A DNA stretch of 64,000 nt from Paucimonas sp. (GCA_031253995.1 JAIRVG010000061.1:1-64000); one strand, 5' to 3'; shown: positions 31,516 to 42,730, counted from the first letter of the stretch. Made by a program: numbers and translations. The notes: a model not told the origin generated them from the letters alone.

Positions 31516-33755
31516 ATGAAAGCGTTCGGCAAAATCCTGGGGTTGGTGGTGCTCGGGCTGTTGCTGATCGTGGTGGCCGGAGGCTTCGCCCTCACCCACC
31601 TCTTCGATCCCAACGACTACAAAGACGAGATCCGCCAACTGGCTCGCGACAAGGCTCATGTCGAGCTGACCCTCAATGGCGACATCGGCTGGAGCCTGTT
31701 CCCCTGGCTCGGCCTGGAGCTGCACGAAGCCAGCGTCGCCACGCTGAACAAGCCCACCGAACCCTTCGCCGACCTGCAGATGCTCGGCCTGTCGGTGCGC
31801 GTGCTGCCGCTGCTGCGCCGCGAAGTGCAGATGAGCGACGTGCGCGTCGAAGGCCTGAACCTCAACCTGGTTCGCGACGAGAACGGCCACGGCAACTGGG
31901 AAGACATCGGCAAGCCACTGCCGTCCAGCGCCCCGGCGACCACCGCCGAAGCCTCCCCGGCCCCGGCCTCGACCGAAAGCCCGGCCAAACCGGCCGCCGC
32001 CGAGCGCCCACTGAAGCTGGATATCGACAGCCTCACCGTCAACAACGCCCGGGTGCAGTACAGCGACGCCCGCAGCGGCCAGAGCTTCAGCGCCGAGAGC
32101 ATCCAGCTGAGCACCGAGGCCGTGCATGACGGGGTCAACATCCCGCTGACCCTCACCGCCTTCCTCAGCTCCGGCCAGCCGGTGCTGCGCGCCCGCGTCG
32201 AGCTCAAGGGCGAAGCCCGTTTCGACCGTGCCCTGCGCCGCTACCAGCTGGAAGACATGAAGCTCACCGGCGAACTGTCCGGCGAACCGCTGGCGCAGAA
32301 GAGCATGACCTTCTCCGCCCAGGGCCAGTTGCTGGCTGACCTGGCGGCCAACGTCGCCGAGTGGAACGGCCTGAAGCTCTCCGCCAACCAGCTGCGCGCC
32401 CTCGGCGAACTGCATGTGCGCGACCTGAACAGCGAGCCGAAGCTGACCGGCGGGATTTCCATCGCCCAGTTCGACCTGCGCAAGTTCCTCGATAGCGTCG
32501 GCGTCGAGCTGCCGGCAATGAACGACCCCACCACCCTCACCGCCGTCGAGCTGGTCGGCCGCCTGGAAGGCACGAAAACCAGCCTGGCCCTGGAAGACCT
32601 GGCCCTGAAGCTGGACGCCAGCATGTTCACCGGCCGCCTCGCGGTGGAAGACTTCGCCAAACAGGCCCTGCGCATCCAGCTGAAGAACGACAAGTTCGAC
32701 GCCGACCGCTACCTGCTGGCCAAGAGCGAGGCCGCGGCCAGCGCGGGTGCCGCCCGCCAGGCCGAAGTGAAGAGCAGCGAAGCCGCCGCCATCTCCGGCC
32801 CGGGCACCTCGCCCTTGCCGGACGCGCCGACCCAGGTCGCCTGGAGCAACGACAAGCTGCTGCCCGTGGACCGCCTGCGCGCCCTCGACCTGCAGGCCGA
32901 CCTCAGCTTCGGCGTGCTGACCCTGAACAAGTTGCCGATCCAGAACGCCGAGCTGAAAACCAACGGCCAGGGTGGCCTGATCACCCTGGAAGCCCTGCGC
33001 GGCGGCCTGTACAACGGCACCTTCGAAACCCGCGGCACCCTCGACGTGCGCCCGGCCGTGCCACAGATCGGCCTCGACACGAAGATCAGCCGCGTGCCGG
33101 TGGAACACTTCATCAAGCACGACGGCGACACTCCGCCGGTCAAGGGCCTGCTCACCCTCAACAGCGACCTGACCGCCAGCGGCAACAGCCAGAAGGCGCT
33201 GATCGACACCCTCAACGGCAAGGCCGACTTCGTCATCAACGACGGCGTGCTGGTCAACGCCAACCTGGAACAGCAGCTGTGCCAGGGCATCGCCATGCTC
33301 AACCGCAAGCCCCTCAGCGGCGAGCCGCGCGGCAAGGACACGCCGTTCCAGGAGCTCAAAGGCAGCCTGGTGCTGCGCAACGGCGTGGCCAGCAACCCGG
33401 ACCTCAAGGTCCGCATCCCTGGCCTCACCGTCAACGGCAATGGCGATATAGACCTGCGCGTGCTGGGCATGGACTACCGCGTCGGCGTCATCGTCGAAGG
33501 CGACAAGCGCGAGATGCCGGACCCGGCCTGCCAGGTCAACGAGCGCTTTGCCGGGCTGGAATTCCCGCTGCGCTGCCGTGGCCCGCTGGAGCTGGGTGCA
33601 CGGGCCTGCCGGGTCGACCAGGACGGTGTCGGCAAGCTGGCCGGCCAGGCGCTGAGCAACCGCATCAACGAAAAACTCAATGAAAAACTCGACGAGAAGC
33701 TGGGTGACAAGGTCAGTCCCGAGCTCAAAGACGCACTGAAGGGCCTGTTCAAACG

Positions 33756-33759
<4 letters not shown>
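31516..33759 (+). CDS. AsmA family protein
   Basis: 747 residues from MKAFGKILGL, preceded by AAGGA; the track's nine extra codons are rejected. One N-terminal membrane helix (about 4-25) anchors a long periplasmic beta-rich AsmA domain, with repeat-like segments (KLDIDSLTVNNARVQYSDA) and the C-terminal AsmA_2 region (LNSDLTASGNSQKALIDTLNGKADFVI). AsmA-like proteins belong to the chorein-like lipid-transfer group that moves phospholipid across the envelope. A charged C-terminal repeat NEKLNEKLDEKLGDK ends the protein. It overlaps mutY by 4 nt. Confidence 0.93.
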
Positions 33760-34819
<1,060 letters not shown>

Positions 34820-34823
<4 letters not shown>

Positions 34824-35092
34824 CCCGCACCGTAATGTGCCGCAAGTACAAAGAAGAATTGCCAGGCCTGGAGCGCCCGCCGTACCCGGGTCCGAAGGGC
34901 CAGGACATCTACGAACACATCTCGCAGAAGGCCTGGGCCGACTGGCAGAAGGAGCAAACCATGCTCATCAACGAGAAGCGCCTGAACATGATGAATGCCG
35001 ATGACCGCAAGTTCATCCAGGGCGAGATGGACAAGTTCTTCTCCGGCGAAGATTTCGAGAAGGCCGAAGGCTACGTTCCACCGAGCGCCTGA
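34820..35092 (+). CDS. yggX: Oxidative damage protection / Fe(II) trafficking protein YggX
   Basis: 90 residues beginning [21 protein letters not shown] with the single conserved Cys near residue 7 and the C-terminal helical part [13 protein letters not shown]. It protects Fe-S proteins from oxidative damage; coupling to mutY, itself an Fe-S enzyme, fits. ATGA overlap with mutY. Last gene of the operon. Confidence 0.95.
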
Positions 35093-35144
35093 GCCCCGAA
35101 AAACGTAAGCGTCGGTATTAATTAAAAAAATTTTGAAATTGTTG

Positions 35145-35173
35145 TTGACGCAAACCTGAAAAAGCCTTTTAAT
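35145..35173 (+). promoter_or_regulatory. Sigma-70 promoter of tRNA-Phe
   Basis: TTGACG, 17 nt, TTTAAT, followed by a GC-rich discriminator (GCGCCCC) typical of stringently controlled stable RNA genes. An AT-rich upstream block (AATTAAAAAAATTTT) could act as an UP element. Confidence 0.8.
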
Positions 35174-35183
35174 GCGCCCCGTT

Positions 35184-35259
35184 GCCCAGATAGCTCAGTC
35201 GGTAGAGCAGAGGATTGAAAATCCTCGTGTCGGCGGTTCGACTCCGTCTCTGGGCACCA
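35184..35259 (+). tRNA. tRNA-Phe (GAA)
   Basis: 76 nt including encoded CCA. Acceptor stem GCCCAGA/TCTGGGC, D-arm TAGCTCAGTCGGTAGAGCA, anticodon stem-loop AGGATTGAAAATCCT with anticodon GAA at 35217-35219, and T-loop GGTTCGACTCC. All cloverleaf pairings close. Confidence 0.98.
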
Positions 35260-35268
35260 AGACAACGC

Positions 35269-35302
35269 AAAGCCCCTGAATCGAAAGATTCAGGGGCTTT
35301 TT
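35269..35302 (+). terminator. Terminator of tRNA-Phe
   Basis: AAGCCCCTGAATC-GAAA-GATTCAGGGGCTTTTTG, a 13-bp stem with a T-run. Confidence 0.92.
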
Positions 35303-35442
35303 GTTTTGCCCCGAAAAAAGCCATACCGCGGACTCTGTGGGGGCGCGTCGCATCGTGATGCATTGACCGACATCAATACGCCATCACCCGTTCTATGTAA
35401 GTTGTTGGATTGGACAGTCGAAGGAACAGAAGGCCCAATCCC

Positions 35443-36489
35443 ATGAGTGAAGAAACCCCCGTCCTCCCGCTCGCAGAGCCCGGGGTAAACACGCATCACG
35501 TCACCCCACATTCCCCCGCCCCCGCACGCCCGCACCGCCGCCCACGCAAGCCTGCGCCGATCGTCGAGACCGATATCGAGGCCGACAGCCCCGCCGCCAT
35601 CGAGGTCGCCCATGCGCCCCACGGCACCAGCGAGGACAGCTCGTCCGCCAAGTTGCCCCACAGCTACCCGTACAGCACCCGCATGCGCCGCGCCGAATAC
35701 GACAAGGCCAAGCACGCGCTGCAGATCGAGCTGCTGAAGGTGCAGAACTGGGTCAAGGAAACCGGCCAGCGCGTGGTCATCCTCTTCGAAGGCCGCGATG
35801 CCGCGGGCAAGGGCGGGACCATCAAGCGCTTCATGGAGCACCTCAACCCGCGCGGCGCAAGGATCGTCGCCCTGGAGAAGCCTTCCGAGCAGGAAAAGGG
35901 CCAGTGGTACTTCCAGCGCTACATCCAGCACCTGCCGACCTCGGGCGAAATGGTCTTCTTCGACCGCTCCTGGTACAACCGCGCCGGCGTCGAGCGGGTC
36001 ATGGACTTCTGCTCGCCGCTGCAATACCTGGAATTCATGCGCCAGGCCCCGGAGCTGGAGCGCATGCTGTGCAACAGCGGCATCCTGCTGTTCAAGTACT
36101 GGTTCTCGGTGAACCGCGAGGAACAGCTGCGCCGCTTCATCTCGCGCCGCGACGACCCGCTCAAGCACTGGAAGCTGTCGCCCATCGACATCAAGTCGCT
36201 GGACAAATGGGGCGAGTACACCGCCGCCAAGGAAGCCATGTTCTTCCACACCGACACCGCCGATGCGCCATGGACGGTGATCAAGTCCGACGACAAGAAG
36301 CGCGCGCGGATCAACTGCATCCGTCACTTCCTGCATTCGCTGGACTACCCGGGCAAGGACTTCCGTGTCGCCCACGAGCCCGACCCGCTACTGGTGGGTC
36401 GCGCCTCGCGAGAGATCGAGGAAGACCTGCGGGACGAGGATGAAGTGGAACTGCGCGGCCGGGTGAGCGCGCTGACGCTGCCGCGCTAG
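35443..36489 (+). CDS. ppk2: Polyphosphate kinase 2, class I
   Basis: 348 residues from MSEETPVLPL with GAAGG upstream. A Pro/His-rich, probably disordered N-terminus of about 75 residues precedes the PPK2 core: Walker A FEGRDAAGKGGTI, the lid region and Walker B-like VFFDRSWYNRAGVERVMDF. It transfers phosphate between polyphosphate and nucleotides, favouring nucleotide formation. The last four bases overlap the convergent lipoprotein gene. Confidence 0.93.
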   Translation: MSEETPVLPLAEPGVNTHHVTPHSPAPARPHRRPRKPAPIVETDIEADSPAAIEVAHAPHGTSEDSSSAKLPHSYPYSTRMRRAEYDKAKHALQIELLKVQNWVKETGQRVVILFEGRDAAGKGGTIKRFMEHLNPRGARIVALEKPSEQEKGQWYFQRYIQHLPTSGEMVFFDRSWYNRAGVERVMDFCSPLQYLEFMRQAPELERMLCNSGILLFKYWFSVNREEQLRRFISRRDDPLKHWKLSPIDIKSLDKWGEYTAAKEAMFFHTDTADAPWTVIKSDDKKRARINCIRHFLHSLDYPGKDFRVAHEPDPLLVGRASREIEEDLRDEDEVELRGRVSALTLPR

Positions 36490-37028
36490 AAGTTGGCCAG
36501 CTTGCTGCAGTAGTCGGCCTTGGTGGCGTTCACCGGCTCCGGCTGGGCGCCATCGATGCGTTCGAACTGCACGCCGCAGGCGCTGTAGCCGCGCAGGGTC
36601 AGTTCGTAGTCGGCGCCGGCCCTGGGGGTGAAGGTGAACATCCCCAGGCAGTTGGTCGTCGAGTTGTAGCTGTTGGGGCGACCGCCATCGAGGAAGGCCA
36701 GGGTCATCGGCTTGCCCGCCGCCACCAGCACCTCACTGCTCACCGCGCCCGCCGGCACTTCCTTGGCGGCGGGCATGCCCAGGTGCTCGCCATTGCGGTC
36801 GGCGAAGCCCTTCTGCGGCACCACGATCACCCCGGCACCGGGGCTGTACCAGTCCACGCACTGCAACCCCGGCACGCCGCGCACCATGCCGTCGGCGATC
36901 ACCCGCAGGCGCGCCGTCTCGCCGCCGGTGGGCGAGACGAATTTCGAATTGAAGGATTTGACCGCAGCGATGTTGCCGCAGCCGCTCAGGACAGCGCTGG
37001 CGAGGCATAGCGAGGCGATGGCTTTCAT
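36486..37028 (-). CDS. Lipoprotein of unknown function
   Basis: 180 residues from MKAIASLCLASAVLSGCG, lipobox LSGC with Cys at about 17. The mature part is beta-rich with several cysteines (LQCVDWYSPGAG, TNCLGMFTFTPRAG, YSACGVQFERI, DYCSKL) that could form two disulfides. No family recognised. Convergent 4-nt overlap with ppk2. Confidence 0.75.
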   Translation of the reverse strand: MKAIASLCLASAVLSGCGNIAAVKSFNSKFVSPTGGETARLRVIADGMVRGVPGLQCVDWYSPGAGVIVVPQKGFADRNGEHLGMPAAKEVPAGAVSSEVLVAAGKPMTLAFLDGGRPNSYNSTTNCLGMFTFTPRAGADYELTLRGYSACGVQFERIDGAQPEPVNATKADYCSKLANF

Positions 37029-37148
37029 GGGGATTCCCTTCCTGTGGTCCGATAACCAGCCTGTGACCGCCCTCCCCGGCTTGGGTTTCCCGGCCAACTG
37101 CGATTCAATACGCGCAATTTGACTGACTTCGCAAAAAGGAACACCCCG

Positions 37149-37583
37149 ATGGCCTCGAATACCAAGCAACAGAAACGCGCCAAGCGCGCCGCCGCCAAAG
37201 CCCGCGAGAACCGCATGGTGCGCAGCGGCCAGGCGGTCAAGGGTGGTGGCGAACAGTCCAGCGCCAGCGTGCAGCAGGTGTTCGACAAGGCCATGAGCTC
37301 GAACAGCTATGCCGGCCTGTTCGACAAGATGAAAAGCGCCCAGGAAACCAGCCTGGAAGCGATGATCGCGGTGTTCATGGTCGACCCGCTGCTGACCCTG
37401 GTACTCAAGGGCCACAAGGAAGAGCACGCGACCGACTACATTTGCATGGTCTTCTGCGCCTACCGCAAATGGCTGGATGGCACCGAGGAAGCCGAGGCCA
37501 TGGCCTGGCTGGAAAGCGAAGAGTTCCAGGATGCCTATGTAGCGGCATCGGAGCTGGTGTCGAAACAAAAGAAATTCGGCTGA
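37149..37583 (+). CDS. Conserved hypothetical protein with basic N-terminus
   Basis: 144 residues from MASNTKQQKRAKRAAAKARENR; AAGGA sits at the correct distance, and the track's ten extra codons are dropped. A strongly basic, Ala/Lys/Arg-rich N-terminus of about 35 residues suggests nucleic-acid or ribosome contact. The rest is helical with Met/Ala-rich segments (FDKMKSAQETSLEAMIAVFMVDPLL). Cytoplasmic. Function unknown. Confidence 0.75.
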   Translation: MASNTKQQKRAKRAAAKARENRMVRSGQAVKGGGEQSSASVQQVFDKAMSSNSYAGLFDKMKSAQETSLEAMIAVFMVDPLLTLVLKGHKEEHATDYICMVFCAYRKWLDGTEEAEAMAWLESEEFQDAYVAASELVSKQKKFG

Positions 37584-37865
37584 AGCTGCGGACGCAGACG
37601 AATAAAAACCCCGCGACCAAATACGACTTTCCAGCAGCGGCCAAAACTGGCACCATCGCGCCTTTTTTCATCCCGGATCCGGCCCCGCAAAGCGAAACGA
37701 CGGACAGCGACGCGACAGTCCACTGCGACGATGCGACACCTGCCGTTCCCCTGGCCGACCACGCTGCTCGACCTTCTTGGCTGCGATCCGAGCGCTATGC
37801 TAGCGTGGCGCCTCGCCAGGACGGCCGCCAACAAGCAGAACGCACAGAACATATGAGGACCGCAC

Positions 37866-38639
37866 ATGGCCCAGGCCACGCCCGCGCTGGAAATCCGCAA
37901 CCTGCACAAACGCTACGGTGAGCAGGAGATTCTCAAGGGCATTTCCCTCACCGCCCGTGACGGCGACGTGATCTCCATCCTCGGTTCCTCCGGTTCCGGC
38001 AAGTCGACCCTGCTGCGCTGCATCAACCTCCTGGAAAACCCGCACCAGGGCGAAATCCTCGTCGCCGGCGAGACGCTCAAGCTCAAAGCCGCGCGCAACG
38101 GCGAACTGGTCGCTGCCGACGGCAAGCAGATCAACCGGATGCGCAGCGAAATCGGCTTCGTGTTCCAGAACTTCAACCTGTGGCCGCACATGACCATCCT
38201 CGACAACATCATCGAGGCGCCGCGCCGGGTGCTGGGCCAGAGCAAGGCCGAGGCCATCGAGCACGCCGAGGCACTGCTGGACAAGGTCGGCATCCACAAC
38301 AAGCGGCACAGCTACCCCACCGAACTCTCGGGCGGCCAGCAGCAACGCGCGGCCATCGCCCGCACCCTGGCGATGAAGCCCAAGGTCATCCTGTTCGACG
38401 AACCCACCTCCGCGCTGGACCCGGAAATGGTCCAGGAAGTGCTCAACGTCATCCGCGCGCTGGCCGACGAAGGCCGCACCATGCTGCTGGTGACCCACGA
38501 AATGAACTTCGCCCGACAAGTCTCCAGCGAAGTCGTCTTCCTTCATCAAGGCCTGATCGAAGAGCAGGGATCGCCGCAGCAGGTTTTCGAAAACCCGACC
38601 TCGGCGCGTTGTAAACAATTCATGTCCAGCAACCGCTAA
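37866..38639 (+). CDS. Basic amino-acid ABC transporter, ATP-binding protein
   Basis: 257 residues. Walker A GSSGSGKST, Q-loop VFQNFNLWPHMT, signature LSGGQQQRAAIA, Walker B VILFDEPTSALD and H-loop VTHEMNFA are all intact. The insertion LKAARNGELVAADGKQI after the first strand is the HisP/AotP feature. It energises import together with the binding protein and two permeases that follow in the same operon. Confidence 0.95.
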   Translation: MAQATPALEIRNLHKRYGEQEILKGISLTARDGDVISILGSSGSGKSTLLRCINLLENPHQGEILVAGETLKLKAARNGELVAADGKQINRMRSEIGFVFQNFNLWPHMTILDNIIEAPRRVLGQSKAEAIEHAEALLDKVGIHNKRHSYPTELSGGQQQRAAIARTLAMKPKVILFDEPTSALDPEMVQEVLNVIRALADEGRTMLLVTHEMNFARQVSSEVVFLHQGLIEEQGSPQQVFENPTSARCKQFMSSNR

Positions 38640-38652
38640 CGGAGCAACACGC

Positions 38653-39405
38653 ATGCAGAACTACAAGAAATTCCTCCTGGCCGCTGCCGCCTCGCTGGTG
38701 TTCTCGGCCAATGCCATGGCCGCCGAAAAACTCAAGATGGGTATCGAAGCCGCTTACCCACCGTTCAACAGCAAGGACGCCAGCGGCCAGGTGGTCGGCT
38801 TCGACAAGGACATCGGCGACGCCCTGTGCGCCAAGATGAAAGTCGAGTGCGAAGTGGTCACCTCCGACTGGGACGGCATCATTCCCTCGCTGCTGGCCAA
38901 GAAGTACGACTTCATCGTCTCCTCGCTGTCGATCACCCCTGAGCGCAAGCAGGCTGTCGACTTCACCGACCGCTACTACTCCAACAAGCTGCAGTTCATC
39001 GCGCCGAAGAACGTCGACTTCAAGACCGACAAGGACTACCTGAAGGGCAAGACCATCGGCACCCAGCGCGCCACCCTGTCCGGCACCTGGCTGGAAGACA
39101 CCTACGGCAACGACATCACCCTGAAGCTGTACGACACCCAGGAAAACGCCTACCTCGACCTGACTTCCGGTCGTGTCGACGCCCTGCTGGCCGACAAGTA
39201 CGTGAACTACGACTGGCTGAAATCCGAAGCCGGCAAGGACTACGAGTTCAAGGGCGAGCCTGTGGTCGAAAGCGACGAGATCGGCATCGCCGTGCGCAAG
39301 GGTGATCCGCTGAAAGACAAGCTGAACGCCGCGCTGAAGGAAATCATCGCCGACGGCACGTACAAGAAGATCAACGACAAGTACTTCCCGTTCAGCATCT
39401 ATTGA
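38653..39405 (+). CDS. Lysine/arginine/ornithine-type periplasmic binding protein
   Basis: 250 residues. Signal peptide cut near AMA-AEK, then the family 3 fold: GIEAAYPPFNSKDASGQVVGFD, DWDGIIPSLLAKKYDFIVSS, SITPERKQ and GTQRATLSGTWLE. The Asp/Ser/Arg ligand residues match LAO/HisJ-type proteins, so basic amino acids are the likely cargo. 13 nt after the ATPase gene. Confidence 0.92.
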   Translation: MQNYKKFLLAAAASLVFSANAMAAEKLKMGIEAAYPPFNSKDASGQVVGFDKDIGDALCAKMKVECEVVTSDWDGIIPSLLAKKYDFIVSSLSITPERKQAVDFTDRYYSNKLQFIAPKNVDFKTDKDYLKGKTIGTQRATLSGTWLEDTYGNDITLKLYDTQENAYLDLTSGRVDALLADKYVNYDWLKSEAGKDYEFKGEPVVESDEIGIAVRKGDPLKDKLNAALKEIIADGTYKKINDKYFPFSIY

Positions 39406-39460
39406 TTCGCCCCGACCGGCATCGCCTCGCGCGGTGCCGGTCCCTTGAACAATCCTGCCC

Positions 39461-40156
39461 ATGAATATTGATCTACACGGATTCGGTCCGGCGCTGGCCG
39501 CTGGCACGCTGATGACCGTCAAACTGGCGCTCGCGGCGCTGTGCCTGGGCCTGGTCCTCGGCCTGCTCGGTGCGCTGGCCAAGACTTCGCCCTACAAGCC
39601 CCTGCGCTGGGTTGGCGGCACCTACTCGACCATCGTGCGCGGCGTACCGGAACTGCTCTGGGTACTCTTCATCTATTTCGGCTCGGTCGCGCTGATGGGC
39701 AAGCTCGGTGACCTGCTGGGCATTCCCGGGCTGGAACTGAGCGCCTTCGCCGCCGGCGTCATCGCCCTGGGCCTGTGCTTCGGCGCCTATGCCACCGAAG
39801 TGTTCCGCGGCGCGCTGCTGGCGATCCCCAAGGGGCACCGCGAGGCGGGCATGGCCCTGGGCCTGTCGAAGGGCCGGATCTTCTCGCGCCTGGTCCTGCC
39901 GCAGATGTGGCGCATCGCCCTGCCGGGCCTGGGCAACCTGTTCATGATCCTGATGAAGGACACCGCGCTGGTGTCGGTGATCGGCCTTGAAGAGATCATG
40001 CGCCAGTCGCAGAACGGCGTGACCACCACCAAGGAGCCGTTCACCTTCTACATGGTGGCGGCCATGATCTACCTGGGCCTGACCATCCTCGCCATGACCG
40101 GCATGCACTTCATGGAAAAACGCGCCGGACGCGGTTTCGCGAGGGCCAACTCATGA
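39461..40156 (+). CDS. Amino-acid ABC transporter permease (HisQ type)
   Basis: 231 residues, five predicted membrane helices. The EAA loop reads FRGALLAIPKGHREAGMALGLSKGRIFSRLVLPQ, typical of polar amino-acid permeases. It overlaps the second permease by 4 nt (ATGA). Forms the membrane channel with the next gene product. Confidence 0.95.
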   Translation: MNIDLHGFGPALAAGTLMTVKLALAALCLGLVLGLLGALAKTSPYKPLRWVGGTYSTIVRGVPELLWVLFIYFGSVALMGKLGDLLGIPGLELSAFAAGVIALGLCFGAYATEVFRGALLAIPKGHREAGMALGLSKGRIFSRLVLPQMWRIALPGLGNLFMILMKDTALVSVIGLEEIMRQSQNGVTTTKEPFTFYMVAAMIYLGLTILAMTGMHFMEKRAGRGFARANS

Positions 40157-40842
40157 ATTGGGAAGTCATCATCAAGTGGCTGCCGCGCCTGGCCCAGGGC
40201 GCGACCCTGACCCTGGAGCTGCTGGCCATCGCCGTCATCATCGGCCTGATCATCGCCATCCCGCTGGGCATCGCCCGTTCCTCGCGGCTGTGGTACGTGC
40301 GCGCGCTGCCGTATGGCTACATCTTCTTCTTCCGTGGCACGCCGCTGCTGGTGCAGCTGTTTTTGGTGTACTACGGCCTGGCGCAGTTCGACGTGGTGCG
40401 TTCCAGCTCGCTGTGGCCGTACCTGCGTGATCCGTTCTGGTGTACCGCGCTGACCATGACCCTGCACACCGCCGCCTATATCGCCGAGATCCTGCGCGGT
40501 TCGCTGCAGGCCATCCCGCGGGGCGAGATCGAAGCGGCGCGGGCGCTGGGCATGTCCCGGGCCAAGGCGATGCTGCACATCATGCTGCCGCGTGCCGCGC
40601 GCATCGGCCTGCCGGCGTACAGCAACGAAGTGATCCTCATGCTCAAGGCCAGCGCCCTGGCCAGTACCGTGACCCTGCTGGACATCACCGGCATGGCCCG
40701 CACGATCATTGCCCGGACCTACATGCCGGTGGAGATCTTCTTTGCCGCGGGCGTGTTCTACCTGGTGATCTCGTTCGTGCTGGTGCAAGGCTTCAAGCTG
40801 CTGGAGCGCTGGTTGCGGGTGGATGCGGCGCAGGGACGGTAA
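40153..40842 (+). CDS. Amino-acid ABC transporter permease (HisM type)
   Basis: 229 residues with five predicted membrane helices, the FFRGTPLLVQLFLVYYGLAQ segment and the EAA loop GSLQAIPRGEIEAARALGMSRAKAML. Partner of the preceding permease. Last gene of the operon; a family B repeat follows. Confidence 0.95.
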   Translation: MNWEVIIKWLPRLAQGATLTLELLAIAVIIGLIIAIPLGIARSSRLWYVRALPYGYIFFFRGTPLLVQLFLVYYGLAQFDVVRSSSLWPYLRDPFWCTALTMTLHTAAYIAEILRGSLQAIPRGEIEAARALGMSRAKAMLHIMLPRAARIGLPAYSNEVILMLKASALASTVTLLDITGMARTIIARTYMPVEIFFAAGVFYLVISFVLVQGFKLLERWLRVDAAQGR

Positions 40843-40867
40843 TCGATTCGAGAGCTCGACGCAGCCC

Positions 40868-40975
40868 CCTGTGGGAGCGGGTTCACCCGCGATTGCGATG
40901 GTGGATTCACCTCCGCCATCGCGGGTAAACCCGCTCCCACACTGTCCCTGCTAAAGCAATGGGTTATGTGTTACC
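40868..40975. repeat. REP palindrome, family B with conserved tail
   Basis: GTGGGAGCGGGTTCACCCGCGAT and ATCGCGGGTAAACCCGCTCCCAC flank GCGATGGTGGATTCACCTCC. The tail GTCCCTGCTAAAGCAATGGGTTATGTGTT is shared with copies at 50730, 58184 and (partly) 62249. Confidence 0.9.
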
Positions 40976-40996
40976 CCGTAGACACCAGGCTGGCCC

Positions 40997-42244
40997 ATGA
41001 TCCCTTATCTGGAAAACGACCAACTTCTCCCCCGCTTCCAGGCCCTGGACCACTTCCTGCGCCAGCACCAATCCCTCTGGCACCCGCGCCCCTTCACCAC
41101 CTTGCACCTGCCGTGGGAATCCACCCACCCGGAGCTGGCAGAGTGGCTGCGTAACCAGACCCTGACCGACGCCGAATCCGCCCACAACGACCCCTACAGC
41201 GTCCCGTCCCCGGCCCCTTATCCACAACTGGCCGCCCAAGCCCGCGACCTCGCTGCCGTCGGCGACTTGTCCACAACGGCTATCGCCCCCGCCAGCCCAC
41301 GCCTCAACGTCGACGTCCCCGGCCGCAAATGGCAGCAGATCGAAGCCTTCGCCGAACACCTCGACTTCGCCCGCCGTCCGCGGCGCTGGCTCGACTGGTG
41401 CTCCGGCAAGGGTCATCTCGGCCGCCGCCTGCTGAACGCCGACCAGCAACTCACCTGCCTCGAATACGACCCGGCACTGGTCGCCGCCGGTGAACAGCTC
41501 AGCCAGCACCATCACCTGACTGCCGAACACCGCCTGCAGGATGTCATGGCCGAAAGCGCTGCTACCGCATTGAGCGCGTCCCACACCCCCGTCGCCCTGC
41601 ATGCCTGCGGCGACCTGCATGTGCGCCTGATCCAGCTCGCCAGCGCCACCAGCTGCCAGCAACTGGCGATCGCCCCGTGTTGCTACAACCGCACCACTGG
41701 CCCCTACTACCACCCCTTATCCACAGCCGCCCGCGCCTCGACGCTGCAACTCGACCTCGACGACCTCGGCCTGCCCCTGAGCGAAACCGTGACGGCTGGC
41801 AGCCGAGTGCGTCGTCAGCGGGATCAGTCCATGGCCTGGCGGCTGGGCTTCGACTTGCTCCAGCGCCGCCTGCGGGAAAGCGACGACTACCTCCCCACGC
41901 CGTCCCTGCCGAGCGGCTGGCTGCAAAAACCCTTCGCCGACTACTGCCAGGACCTCGCCGCCCTCAAGGGTCTGCTTATAAAGGAAGCCCCCGACTGGCC
42001 GGCCCTCGAAGCCGCTGGCTGGCAGCGCCTGGCCCAGGTCCGCAACCTGGAGCTGGTGCGCAACCTCTTCCGCCGCCCCCTCGAACTCTGGCTGGTCCTC
42101 GACCGAGCCTTGTACTTGCGGGAACAGGGCTACACCGTCCGCCTCGGCACCTTCTGCCCCCACCACCTCACCCCGCGCAACCTCATGCTGCTGGCGGAAC
42201 AACCTGTGGATAAGTCTGTGAGCAACTTCACCGCGCAGGGCTGA
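40997..42244 (+). CDS. SAM-dependent methyltransferase (METTL25/RRNAD1-like domain)
   Basis: 415 residues. The central Rossmann fold has the SAM motif RRWLDWCSGKGHLGRRLL (about 132-150), a second-strand acid in CLEYDPALVAAG, ALHACGDLHVRLI and the catalytic-loop-like IAPCCYNR. This set (GKGHLG, HACG, PCCY) is that of the methyltransferase_32 group. Substrate unknown; cytoplasmic. Monocistronic. Confidence 0.85.
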   Translation: MIPYLENDQLLPRFQALDHFLRQHQSLWHPRPFTTLHLPWESTHPELAEWLRNQTLTDAESAHNDPYSVPSPAPYPQLAAQARDLAAVGDLSTTAIAPASPRLNVDVPGRKWQQIEAFAEHLDFARRPRRWLDWCSGKGHLGRRLLNADQQLTCLEYDPALVAAGEQLSQHHHLTAEHRLQDVMAESAATALSASHTPVALHACGDLHVRLIQLASATSCQQLAIAPCCYNRTTGPYYHPLSTAARASTLQLDLDDLGLPLSETVTAGSRVRRQRDQSMAWRLGFDLLQRRLRESDDYLPTPSLPSGWLQKPFADYCQDLAALKGLLIKEAPDWPALEAAGWQRLAQVRNLELVRNLFRRPLELWLVLDRALYLREQGYTVRLGTFCPHHLTPRNLMLLAEQPVDKSVSNFTAQG

Positions 42245-42706
42245 AAAAGCACCTGTCCATGGAGAGTGCCGTGCTTGAGCGGTTTTTGCGGACCTGTTAA
42301 AGGCTTGAGAAAACAGCCGTTTTCAGCGGCGTCAATGCGGCGGGGTAGCGCACTTGCATGGGGTGCAAGGGGTTGATGTGGTTTGTGCATAAGCGTTAAA
42401 GCGAATTAGGCGGGGGTGGTTCAGATCGGGTTGGGCGGGGGCTGTATCGGCTTGCGCGCGGAACTCGCGCTACGCTGTCGAATAGAGAACCAAGCCCATA
42501 AGCGCGCCGCGATCGGTGTGGGAGCGGGTTCACCCGCGATCGGCGGCGCAGCCGTCGTAAAACCTGAATCCCGAATCTGCCTGACACACCTGGGTATCGG
42601 CTTCATGCCCGCTCCGAGCCCCCTCCCGGAGGTTTGCCATCCCGCCGGCTCAGCTCCCACAAAGCCCCCGGATCACCAGCCCTCCCAACCCAACCCCCAC
42701 AACGCC
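42245..42706. other. Non-coding stretch upstream of tRNA-Thr
   Basis: About 460 nt without a convincing gene; the track ORFs here are short and REP-derived. It contains half of a long composite repeat (42502-42594). No other structure seen. Confidence 0.6.
42502..42594. repeat. Half of composite repeat shared with 62249-62413
   Basis: GTGGGAGCGGGTTCACCCGCGATCGGCGGCGCAGCCGTCGTAAAACCTGA-TCCCGA...CTGACACACC is repeated with few differences at 62249-62340. Here the second arm (CGGATAAATCCGC-type) is missing. Confidence 0.85.
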
Positions 42707-42730
42707 AAAAGCCCCGAAACACGGGGCTTC
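42707..42730. terminator. Terminator-like hairpin before tRNA-Thr
   Basis: AAAAGCCCCG-AAACA-CGGGGCTT with only two T residues after it. It lies directly upstream of the tRNA-Thr promoter. Confidence 0.5.

Noticed and set aside
37645-37665. Sigma-54-like TGGCACCATCGCGCC upstream of the amino-acid ABC transporter
   Set aside because: The GG and GC dinucleotides are 11 rather than 12 positions apart, and no TTGC follows.
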